This document shows, piece by piece, positions 18,268 to 25,543 of a stretch of 64,000 bases of DNA. The notes beneath the pieces were generated by a model. It was not told the origin of the DNA and did no database searches. It saw nothing but the letters and a program-made list of their open reading frames with translations. Position 1 is the first letter of the stretch. Each line of letters begins with the position of its first letter. A program made the position numbers and the translations under genes. The DNA comes from Planctomycetaceae bacterium (lineage in GTDB: Bacteria > Planctomycetota > Phycisphaerae > Phycisphaerales > SM1A02): NCBI GenBank assembly GCA_947474065.1, contig CANJHD010000003.1:32424-96423 (forward strand), in the 5' to 3' direction.

Positions 18268-18663
18268 ATGCAGATTCTTGCCGACACATCACTGACGAAT
18301 TACATCCCGATAGCCATCGCCTTGGCGATGAGTATCGGCTTCGCCGTTGTGAATGTCGGCGCCAGCCTCATTCTTGGGCCGCGCCGCCAAGGCGCCATCA
18401 AGGGTGCAACCTATGAGTCAGGCATGGAGGCGATCGGCTCCACACGCAAGCGCTTCAATGTGCGCTTCTTTGTAGTGGCGATGACCTTCTTGCTCTTTGA
18501 TGTAGAAGTGATATTTCTCTACCCATGGGCAGTTGCATACAGCCAACTCGAACCACAAAGCCCCATGGCAGGATTGTTTCTGGCGCGCATTCTCTTCTTC
18601 ATTAGCACCAGCGTCATTGCTTACATCTATGCATGGCGCAAGGGTGTGTTTCGCTGGGACTAA
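18268..18663 (+). CDS. nuoA: NADH-quinone oxidoreductase subunit A
   Basis: A 131-residue membrane subunit of complex I with three helices. Hallmarks are the conserved loop YESGMEAIG.TRKRFNVRFF and the second helix segment LLFDVEVIFLYPWA, with acidic residues important for quinone-site coupling. It lies 33 bp after eboC on the same strand. No nuoB or other complex I gene follows: the next gene converges from the other strand. In most bacteria nuoA leads a nuo operon, so this copy is isolated or its partners are elsewhere. Confidence 0.95.
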   Translation: MQILADTSLTNYIPIAIALAMSIGFAVVNVGASLILGPRRQGAIKGATYESGMEAIGSTRKRFNVRFFVVAMTFLLFDVEVIFLYPWAVAYSQLEPQSPMAGLFLARILFFISTSVIAYIYAWRKGVFRWD

Positions 18664-18734
18664 TACCGGCGCGAGGGTGGATGCTTGACACACAAAAACA
18701 AGATTGCCGGGCCACCAAGAGCGTCACCAGGTGT

Positions 18735-18761
18735 GTGACGTCACTGGATGTGTGACGTCAC
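18735..18761. terminator. Perfect 10-bp stem-loop between convergent genes
   Basis: The self-complementary decamer GTGACGTCAC occurs twice (18735-18744 and 18752-18761), separated by a 7-nt spacer. RNA from either strand can fold a 10-bp hairpin. It sits between the 3' ends of nuoA (+) and the aldo/keto reductase gene (-), where a bidirectional terminator is expected. On the + strand the stem is followed by a short T-rich run (CAGCTTTCT), which is weak for a classical intrinsic terminator. Confidence 0.5.
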
Positions 18762-18784
18762 CAGCTTTCTACTGCACGCAATTA

Positions 18785-19885
18785 TTACCAACGCTCACTA
18801 GCACTCTGTGGCGCCAGTGGCCATGGGTCACCATGAACTCCATTGATGGTGGTGCCATTGTGAATACCCGATCGCACAAACTCTAGGAAATCACATGGAA
18901 ATGGCAGTTCTGGCTTGGTGAGAGCATCGAGCTCATCAATTTCTTGCACACTGAGATGGACGTTCATGGCGCCCATGTTGTCTTCAAGCTGTTCGAGTGT
19001 GCGAGTACCAATGATCGTGCTGGCAACACCCGGTCGGCCCATTGTCCAACGTAATGCGAGCTGAGCAACAGTGCACTGCTTACTGCTCGCCATGGCGTGC
19101 ATCACATCAAGCAATTTCCAGGTTCGTTCTGTGAGGAACTTCGAATCAGGCTTCACGCGGGTGGAGCCATCATCTTTGGGTGGATGGGAGCGACTGAACT
19201 TTCCACTAAGAACCCCCCCTCGCAGTGGACTCCAGGGCGTGACACCCATTCCCTCATGAATGGCCATCGGAATGAGTTCGGCTTCGACAGTTCGCTGTAG
19301 CAGGCTGTATTCGATCTGCAACGCCACGAGTGGCGTTGACCCATTGTTGCGAGCAAAGGACTGAGCGATCGCGCACACCCAGGCGGGATGGTCACTCAAT
19401 CCAATGTGGCGCACTTTGCCTTGGCGCACTAGGAGTTCCATGCCGCGCATTAACTCGTCGATCGGTGTGAGGCGGTCCCAGAAGTGGCACCAAAGAAGAT
19501 CGATGTAGTCAGTTCCGAGGCGACGCAGGGAGTGTTCCACCGCGTTCATCATGGCCTTTGAGCCGCTTCCACCCCCGTTTGGGTCGCCCGGCCACATGTT
19601 TCCACCGAATTTCGTGGCAATCACCACGCGATCACGGCTGCCAGCACCGGCGCCTGTGTGGAAGTAGTCACCAAGGACCTTCTCACTGTGCCCCTTGGTG
19701 TAAATGTTGGCTGTATCGATGAAGTTTCCACCAAGTTCAAGGTAACGCGAGAGCATGGCGTTGCTCCCAGCGACGTCAGTTCCAAAGCCCCACTCGGTAC
19801 CAAAGGTCATGGCGCCAAGGCAAATTGGATGAACCCGAAGGCCGCTGCGTCCAAGGGTGACATAGTGTGGTGCGGTGGTGTGCAT
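18785..19885 (-). CDS. Aldo/keto reductase
   Basis: A 366-residue NADPH-dependent oxidoreductase of the AKR superfamily, without a signal peptide. It shows LGRSGLRVHPICLGAMTFG at the N-terminus, the catalytic Asp/Tyr region FIDTANIYTKGHSE, a Lys in VIATKFGG, the His-containing segment IDLLWCHFWD, and NADPH-binding residues near STIIGTRTLEQLEDN. The spacing matches the AKR11/12 or YajO-like families. I chose the ATG at 19885, which leaves 40 bp to the divergent beta-CASP gene. The substrate is unknown. Confidence 0.93.
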   Translation of the reverse strand: MHTTAPHYVTLGRSGLRVHPICLGAMTFGTEWGFGTDVAGSNAMLSRYLELGGNFIDTANIYTKGHSEKVLGDYFHTGAGAGSRDRVVIATKFGGNMWPGDPNGGGSGSKAMMNAVEHSLRRLGTDYIDLLWCHFWDRLTPIDELMRGMELLVRQGKVRHIGLSDHPAWVCAIAQSFARNNGSTPLVALQIEYSLLQRTVEAELIPMAIHEGMGVTPWSPLRGGVLSGKFSRSHPPKDDGSTRVKPDSKFLTERTWKLLDVMHAMASSKQCTVAQLALRWTMGRPGVASTIIGTRTLEQLEDNMGAMNVHLSVQEIDELDALTKPELPFPCDFLEFVRSGIHNGTTINGVHGDPWPLAPQSASERW

Positions 19886-19925
19886 GGCAGCACGATATGC
19901 CCGCTCTTCCCTATGCTGCAAGTCT

Positions 19926-21386
19926 GTGTCTAAATCACCATCATTGACGTTCTTTGGGGCTGCAGGCGAGGTCACCGGAAGTTGCACCCTAGTAGAGACG
20001 GAGCACGCCCGCGTCTTGATCGACTTTGGTCTGTTTCAGGGGGCGATGTCCCAAGAGCAACGCAACAAGGTTCCTCCTGCTCTGGACTTTCGGCGATTGA
20101 ACGCCGTTGTTTGTACTCACGCTCATATTGATCACTGTGGTCGACTGGGGATGCTGCCTCGCCTTGGATTTGAGGGACCCGTCTTCTGCACCGAGCCAAC
20201 AGCAACACTGTTGCCGATGGTCCTTCGTAGTTCTGCAAACCTGCAGAAGATGCGGGTTGAAGAATTTCGCGAGGGCACAGGGCCAGACGCCGTGGTGCTG
20301 GATCCACCACCAGATCCGTCATTGAAGGTCGATGACAGGCACGAAGACCCGCCGGTTCTGTACGCGCGCGGTGATGCTGAGCGTGTCAGTCGGAACTTAG
20401 TTGCGGTGCCTTATCGCGTATGGCGAGAGATTGTCCCAGGTATTCGCATGCGCCTTCATGATGCAAGCCACATCATCGGTAGCGCATCAGTGGAACTTGA
20501 GATCACGCATGGCGCATCACGCATTCGAGTGGTTTTTTCAGGCGATATTGGCCCTTCTGGCGAAACCTATCTGGCCGCTCGCGGCTACGCGCCAGAAGCA
20601 GACGTAGTGGTCATGGAGTCCACCACTGGTAGCCGTCCTATTGGGACACATGCTCCAGATACCGACGCGTCACTACGCGAGGTGATCGAGCATTGCCGTC
20701 ACGGTCGTCGCACCGCCATCATGCCAACCTTTAGTGTTGGTCGCGCGCAGGTGCTTGTGCATCACCTTGCACAGTTGTCGCGCGAGGGATTGCTTGATGA
20801 CATTCCGGTGTATCTCGACAGCCCGATGGCCATCCGCGCGGCTGAGTTGTGTGTTCAACACCCAACACTGCTTTCGGGTACCGCCCGAGCAATGATTGGT
20901 CGCGGGCACTCACCGTTTGAATTTGATTCGCTTCATTGCCTGTGGTCTCGTAAGCACTCATTGAAGATTGCCGGGCGTGAGGGCGCAGGAATTGTTCTTG
21001 CTGGAAGTGGCTTCTGTGATGCTGGTCCGGTGTTGCATCACTTGGAAACAGCTCTTGGTCACGACCGCGGATTTGTGGTGTTCACTGGCTACGTGTTGCC
21101 GGGTTCGATGGCAGAATCCTTGGCGAACGGGGTTGCCAAGCGTGTGCGCATCAATGGAACAGAGTTGGACGTTCGGGCGCGTATCTCACGATTGCAGGGT
21201 CTGAGCGGTCACGCCGACGCAGATCAGATGTGCGACTGGGTGGCCGGTAGTGGGCACGTTCCGGGGTTGGTTGTCTTGAACCACGGCGACGACGCAGCAC
21301 GAATTGGCATGGAAACCCGCATTTTGGCGGCCATGACCACCAAGATTGTCCGTCCAGCGTGCCAAGACACAGTTGCCCTTGCCTAA
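19926..21386 (+). CDS. Beta-CASP metallo-beta-lactamase RNase (CPSF/YSH1-like)
   Basis: A 486-residue nuclease read from the GTG at 19926. The metallo-beta-lactamase motif HAHIDH is at residues 65-70, preceded by FFGAAGEVTGSC, the typical start of this group. Further metal ligands are in LHDASHIIGSAS and VFSGDIG. The beta-CASP insert contains PTFSVGRAQ, VYLDSPMA and VLAGSGF, and a C-terminal His motif LSGHADADQM follows. These zinc-dependent enzymes cleave or trim RNA from the 5' end. Upstream in-frame codons overlap the divergent aldo/keto reductase promoter, so I prefer the GTG start. Confidence 0.92.
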   Translation: MSKSPSLTFFGAAGEVTGSCTLVETEHARVLIDFGLFQGAMSQEQRNKVPPALDFRRLNAVVCTHAHIDHCGRLGMLPRLGFEGPVFCTEPTATLLPMVLRSSANLQKMRVEEFREGTGPDAVVLDPPPDPSLKVDDRHEDPPVLYARGDAERVSRNLVAVPYRVWREIVPGIRMRLHDASHIIGSASVELEITHGASRIRVVFSGDIGPSGETYLAARGYAPEADVVVMESTTGSRPIGTHAPDTDASLREVIEHCRHGRRTAIMPTFSVGRAQVLVHHLAQLSREGLLDDIPVYLDSPMAIRAAELCVQHPTLLSGTARAMIGRGHSPFEFDSLHCLWSRKHSLKIAGREGAGIVLAGSGFCDAGPVLHHLETALGHDRGFVVFTGYVLPGSMAESLANGVAKRVRINGTELDVRARISRLQGLSGHADADQMCDWVAGSGHVPGLVVLNHGDDAARIGMETRILAAMTTKIVRPACQDTVALA

Positions 21387-21915
21387 ATTCGTTCCTGTGT
21401 AAGGTGTCCCTATTTAATAGGCGAGCCCCGCTGTGGTGGCGGTGGGTTTAACACACCAGCTTCTATGGTGGACGTTTTTTGTGGCAATAGGGGTAGATAG
21501 CCACATGATCGCGTGAGATCGACACAAAATCGACCAGTCAAATACGGTTGAAGGTTCGGTCTTTAACAACCAAAATAACGATTGATCGCGATAGAACAGA
21601 CCATGATCGCCACATGATCGCAACTATTCAATGTAGTTTGTGATTAACAATCGTTTCAAAGACCGTTTTGTTATGAGCCATCGTATGGGTGTGTTGCACG
21701 CTAGTGGTTGGGGGAACCGTGATCCGACAACCGTCATGTGCGACATGTCCGCTCTTGGAGCCAAATGTCGTGCCTTCCGATTGGTGAATCTCACGGATGA
21801 TGTTCGTGCCTGTTCTTTCGATTCGTCGATACGATTTGATCACACTACTGACCGGCGGCTGAATGTGTGCATGTTCCACGTGGAACATTGCTCAGCATTA
21901 CTCAAGGAGTTCACT
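21387..21915 (+). other. Non-coding region before parB with ATGATCGC repeats
   Basis: This 529-bp stretch has no convincing gene; the parB frame is open back to 21640, but the added residues look unlike ParB. It is richer in A+T than its surroundings. The sequence CCACATGATCGC occurs at 21501-21512 and 21610-21621, with a shorter ATGATCGC copy at 21603-21610 and a related TTGATCGCGA at 21583. The parS site at 21872 and the parB Shine-Dalgarno AAGGAG at 21904-21909 close the region. I found no good DnaA box (TTATCCACA). Confidence 0.6.
21872..21887. promoter_or_regulatory. parS centromere site in the parB leader
   Basis: The sequence TGTTCCACGTGGAACA is a perfect 16-bp palindrome and a close match to the near-universal bacterial parS (TGTTTCACGTGAAACA type). 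The flanking A and T extend the palindrome to 18 bp. It lies 28 bp upstream of the parB start codon, so ParB bound here could both nucleate the partition complex and affect parB expression. Confidence 0.93.
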
Positions 21916-23013
21916 ATGGCCAAGGCACCCGATGATCGCACCAAGATGACGCAATCAAAGTTAGGCCGCGGCCTTGGGATTTTGATTCCCGTGCCGATCC
22001 AGCGAACAACGAATGCCGAGGGTGCACACCCAACCACAGTCACCACATCTGAACTTTCGGGGCGCAACACAGACGTCGCAAATGCTACGGCTGGTGGGCC
22101 CACAAGCACACGCTCCGCTGGCACGGTTGAGCCTAAACCGGCACAGACGGTGTTGTTGGCAGATGCATCGGTGGACCAATTGGCAGACGGGATGGTGACA
22201 TTCATCTCGGTTCGGGCGATTCAGCCTGGCAAGTACCAGCCGCGCGGTGGCATGGATCCAGTCGCTTTGGACACCCTTGCGCGCAGTATCGAGCAGTCGG
22301 GATTGATGCAGCCGGTCGTGGTGCGTCCACTCAGTGGCTCGCCAGGAAGGTTTGAATTGATCGCTGGCGAACGCCGATGGCGCGCTATGGATCAGCTTGG
22401 GCGCACAGAAATACCTGCGATTGTCCAAGTTGTTGACGATCGCCAGGCTGCTGAGTTGTCCCTCATTGAGAACCTTCAGCGTGAAGACCTTAACCCGATG
22501 GATCGCGCCGCAGCACTCCGCCGCCTTGCTGATGACTTTGGACTAACACACCAAGACCTTGCTGGCCGAGTTGGACTTGATCGCGCAACTGTGTCAAACC
22601 TGCTTCGCCTCAACGACCTTGATGGCGGCTCGGCATCGCACGTGCGCTCGGGGGCTATCTCCTTGGGACACGCTAAGGTTCTTCTGGGTGTGACCGAGGT
22701 TGGCGTGCGAAGGAACTTTGCCGAGCAAGCGGCGGTACATGGTTGGTCTGTTCGAGAGTTGGAGGGTGCTGTTCGGGATGTTGCAAGTGTTCCACGTGGA
22801 ACACCGCTCACCAAGCCAAAGACTCGCGGACCAAAGAGTGCACACCTCGCCGACCTCCGTCGGCAACTCGAGCAACACCTCGGTACCCGTGTTGACATCA
22901 AGGTTGGTCGAAAGAAGGGTGCTGGCGAATTGCGAATCCAGTTCTTCTCACTTGATGAATTCGACGGGCTCATGCAACGTATTGGATTCGACAAAAATCG
23001 CCTGCCAGACTAA
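21916..23013 (+). CDS. parB: Chromosome partitioning protein ParB
   Basis: A 365-residue ParB read from the ATG at 21916, fixed by AAGGAG 6 nt upstream. The N-terminal KLGRGLGILIP motif is the ParA-interacting segment. The N-terminal CTPase domain has GERRWRA at 151-157 and ENLQRED at 185-191, and the helix-turn-helix for parS binding spans about 205-235 (LTHQDLAGRVGLDRATVSNLLRL). A C-terminal dimerisation region follows. A linker of about 70 residues after the N-terminal motif is long and Thr/Ala-rich. No parA gene is beside it or elsewhere in the window. A second parS lies inside its own coding sequence. Confidence 0.96.
   Translation: MAKAPDDRTKMTQSKLGRGLGILIPVPIQRTTNAEGAHPTTVTTSELSGRNTDVANATAGGPTSTRSAGTVEPKPAQTVLLADASVDQLADGMVTFISVRAIQPGKYQPRGGMDPVALDTLARSIEQSGLMQPVVVRPLSGSPGRFELIAGERRWRAMDQLGRTEIPAIVQVVDDRQAAELSLIENLQREDLNPMDRAAALRRLADDFGLTHQDLAGRVGLDRATVSNLLRLNDLDGGSASHVRSGAISLGHAKVLLGVTEVGVRRNFAEQAAVHGWSVRELEGAVRDVASVPRGTPLTKPKTRGPKSAHLADLRRQLEQHLGTRVDIKVGRKKGAGELRIQFFSLDEFDGLMQRIGFDKNRLPD
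22788..22803. promoter_or_regulatory. parS site inside the parB gene
   Basis: A second exact copy of TGTTCCACGTGGAACA, here flanked by G and C (18-bp palindrome GTG...CAC). It occupies codons about 291-297 of parB, so the amino acids VPRGT are constrained to carry it. Exact repetition 916 bp from the first copy argues strongly for a functional pair. Confidence 0.93.
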
Positions 23014-23060
23014 GACTGTCCAATAACCACAAACACCTCGTTACTGCGTCTTTGCCAACC

Positions 23061-23756
23061 ATGTCAACCGCACCCATCAGCCATATGAATCACACCACTC
23101 TCCACCGTAGCAAGCACCTCATCACTACGACCGTTCTTTGCACCCTTGGTTGCCTACTCATGTTGGGCGTCGCGAGTCCTCAGCAAGCACCCACAGTGCC
23201 TGCGAAGGTCGCCACGCCTGCTGCCACAGCTATCTCTGGCCCTCAGGTATTCACAGTGGACGATGTCCACTCCATGGCTCTGTTCCGTGTCCAGCACTTT
23301 GGCGCCGGTCAGTTCTGGGGCCGATTCAACGACATTGAAGGCAACTTCACCTTTGAACCAGGCAAAGCAGAGGGCATGAAGTTCGACATCACCATCAAGG
23401 TGGACTCGATCGATACCGCCAATGATGACCTCAACAAGCACCTTCGCAGTCCAGATTTTTTCTCAGCAAAGGATTTTCCATCGATGACCTTCAAGAGCAC
23501 AAGTGCAAAGAAGGCCGACGACATGGTCTATGACGTGACCGGCGACCTCACCCTGCACGGCGTTACCAAGTCTGTTGTTGCGCGCGTTGAGTATTGCGGC
23601 ATGGCGGACATGGGTCGCGGTCTCAAAGCGGGATTTGAGGCTCAATTAGTGATTAAACGCAGTGACTTCGGTATCAAGTACGGCACCGACAAGGGCGCCA
23701 TTGGCGACAGCGTAAAGATCATTGTCGGCCTCGAGGGCGGGGTAGCGAAAAAGTAG
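23061..23756 (+). CDS. YceI family protein, secreted
   Basis: A 231-residue lipocalin-like YceI protein. A signal peptide or anchor comprises about residues 15-40 (TTTVLCTLGCLLMLGVAS). The domain begins at FTVDDVHSMALFRVQHFG and carries the family pattern PDFFSAKDFPSMTFKST and GDLTLHGVTKSV. YceI domains bind isoprenoid or amide-type lipids in the periplasm. The ATG at 23061 is preferred over a TTG at 23052; an ATG at 23085 is also possible. It follows parB by 47 bp but has no evident functional tie to it. Confidence 0.92.
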   Translation: MSTAPISHMNHTTLHRSKHLITTTVLCTLGCLLMLGVASPQQAPTVPAKVATPAATAISGPQVFTVDDVHSMALFRVQHFGAGQFWGRFNDIEGNFTFEPGKAEGMKFDITIKVDSIDTANDDLNKHLRSPDFFSAKDFPSMTFKSTSAKKADDMVYDVTGDLTLHGVTKSVVARVEYCGMADMGRGLKAGFEAQLVIKRSDFGIKYGTDKGAIGDSVKIIVGLEGGVAKK

Positions 23757-23772
23757 TTCGACGGCCGCCGCC

Positions 23773-24702
23773 ATGGAACTCGACATCATCATTCGCGCAG
23801 TGCTAACACCCACACTAGCGGTGTTGGTAGTGATGTTGCTGTTGCATTGGATCTCAAACAAGATGCATTCGTGGACACTGGCAAAGCACGGGCGCCGTCA
23901 CGTCGCTTTGTATTTCTCACTCAATCTCTGGATGCCAATTCTTGTTGTCATTCCGCCCATTGCCGCACATTTCCATTTACAACCCGGGCTTGAGTGGCCA
24001 TGGACAACCGCTTACGGTCAGCTACCAGTATCGCTGTTGATTGGCGCATGCGGCGCGATGATCACAACGTATTTCACAAAGCAGTCGTGGCAACTAACCG
24101 GAGTGATAGCAGTAGCAGTGTGCTCTACGGTGGTTCTTGCCCCGCCAGGAATCGGCGGAGTTCCCCAGCATTTGATTGTTGCGCTTGTCGCCACACTTTC
24201 CTCATGTGGTATTGCGCAGTCGGCCACACAAACAAGGGCGACATCATTTGCTGCACTGATGGTCATCGCAGCATGCGCCAGCGTGATGTGCATGCTGAGT
24301 GGATTTGCGAAGCTAAGCGTGGTTGTTGCCGCACTGAGCGCCGGGAGCGCGACATTCGCGGTTGCAGCCATGTTCTTTCCATCAGTTCACCTTGGCCGCG
24401 CGGGGGCCACAACATTCGCCTGTTCACTTACAGCCTGTATGTTTGTTGGCGCCGGATACGACGAAAGCGGATTTCCATGGTGGATCTGGACCATGTTGGC
24501 CCTGTCGCCAGCACTCATGGGCGTTAGCGCACTCCGGGCTGTTTCGAGCCGTCCAGGTGTGAGGCTGTTCGCAATTGTCGCCACCCCCGCAGCATTTGCC
24601 GCATGTGCGGTCGCCACCGTGGTATTGACGTCCGGTGCCGTGTTCAAACAATCAAACCAAAGCACACCAAGCGAGTCGTACGGCACCGATCGACAACCGT
24701 AG
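23773..24702 (+). CDS. Polytopic membrane protein of unknown function
   Basis: A 309-residue hydrophobic protein with about nine membrane helices, rich in Ala and Val, and short loops. No recognisable motif is seen. Basic residues (KHGRRH) after the first helix suggest a cytoplasmic loop. It starts 16 bp after the YceI gene, and the next gene begins 1 nt after its stop, so it belongs to a three-gene plus-strand group (YceI, this gene, a short membrane protein). Confidence 0.75.
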   Translation: MELDIIIRAVLTPTLAVLVVMLLLHWISNKMHSWTLAKHGRRHVALYFSLNLWMPILVVIPPIAAHFHLQPGLEWPWTTAYGQLPVSLLIGACGAMITTYFTKQSWQLTGVIAVAVCSTVVLAPPGIGGVPQHLIVALVATLSSCGIAQSATQTRATSFAALMVIAACASVMCMLSGFAKLSVVVAALSAGSATFAVAAMFFPSVHLGRAGATTFACSLTACMFVGAGYDESGFPWWIWTMLALSPALMGVSALRAVSSRPGVRLFAIVATPAAFAACAVATVVLTSGAVFKQSNQSTPSESYGTDRQP

Positions 24703-24703
24703 G

Positions 24704-24955
24704 ATGCCAGTCATGCTCGCGTGGATCCCATTTCTGCAACCCGCCCCCGGTGTGTCCACTTATTGGTGGGCGTTGGTGTTTCCACTCTCCATTTTCGTGA
24801 GCATGACGTGGCGCGCCATTCGGCAGACAGATCTAGCTGGCTACTGGCCATCGGTTGCGCGGATGTCAGCACAGATTGTGGTTGGCATGCTGGCGCTCTT
24901 TGTTGGCTTGGCGATAGTCATCCGCGTGATCGTGCCAATGTTGCCCGTGGACTAA
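24704..24955 (+). CDS. Short two-helix membrane protein
   Basis: An 83-residue protein with two predicted membrane helices (WWALVFPLSIFVSMTWRAI and IVVGMLALFVGLAIVIRVIV). I do not recognise a family. The ATG at 24704 begins 1 nt after the stop of the preceding membrane-protein gene, while a longer frame back to 24635 lies inside that gene. An ATG at 24713 is an alternative. Close spacing suggests that the two membrane proteins act together. Confidence 0.65.
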   Translation: MPVMLAWIPFLQPAPGVSTYWWALVFPLSIFVSMTWRAIRQTDLAGYWPSVARMSAQIVVGMLALFVGLAIVIRVIVPMLPVD

Positions 24956-24973
24956 CGCACTGCGTTTGTTCCA

Positions 24974-25543
24974 TCATGCGGCGGCGTGTGTACGCCGGGT
25001 GCGCATCCATGCGACGAACTCAAGCACGCCCCACCATGGCAATGCCCAAATCACGGCACCAAGCGCGGCTTGTGGGAACAAAATTCTGCGCACTGCGTGT
25101 GAATCACCACTGATCGTTCGCCGCACTGCTTCTTTGGGACTTTCGCCACTGGTGTCACGTTCTGCAGGTGGAGGAAACCCCTCATCGCCACGTTCGGCGC
25201 GCCACGAAGCTGCGACCACTGGAAATGGCCAGCCAATTCCAACGGCCGCGGCGCGCACATGACCAGCGTCAAGCGGCGGTGCTGGTTCAGCCCACCCTGG
25301 AACCACCCCAGTCGTTTCCGATGGGTTCACCAGTGGACCAACTGTTTCAACATTGATCCACCGAATACATGCAGATCGACGCTCGGAACCACTCCATGCA
25401 GCAGTCCCACGCAACAAGAGAATGTCAGTGGATTCATGAATAGCCGACATCGTCATTTGCGCGTAGGGCACAGTGGCGGCAATGCTCATTGCGCCAAGCA
25501 TCAGGCCGATCGCCGCGTAACCCACGTGCAGACGAATCGTCAT
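24974..25543 (-). CDS. Unknown protein with N- and C-terminal membrane helices
   Basis: A 189-residue protein with a signal-anchor helix at about residues 8-28 and a second helix near 158-180 (LGAVIWALPWWGVLEFVAW). The middle, with Trp, Arg and Pro, should lie outside the cytoplasm. No family recognised. Its ATG overlaps the stop of the upstream DEAD-box helicase gene by 4 nt, so it is translationally coupled to it and likely ends that minus-strand unit. It converges with the short membrane protein gene at 24955. Confidence 0.65.
   Translation of the reverse strand: MTIRLHVGYAAIGLMLGAMSIAATVPYAQMTMSAIHESTDILLLRGTAAWSGSERRSACIRWINVETVGPLVNPSETTGVVPGWAEPAPPLDAGHVRAAAVGIGWPFPVVAASWRAERGDEGFPPPAERDTSGESPKEAVRRTISGDSHAVRRILFPQAALGAVIWALPWWGVLEFVAWMRTRRTHAAA

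Noticed and set aside
21640..21915. Upstream extension of the parB frame
   Set aside because: The residues do not resemble ParB, the region carries parS and repeats, and a strong Shine-Dalgarno fixes the start at 21916.
21387..21915. Chromosome origin near parB
   Set aside because: The region is A+T-rich and repeat-bearing, but I see no convincing DnaA boxes and no dnaA, dnaN or gyrase genes.
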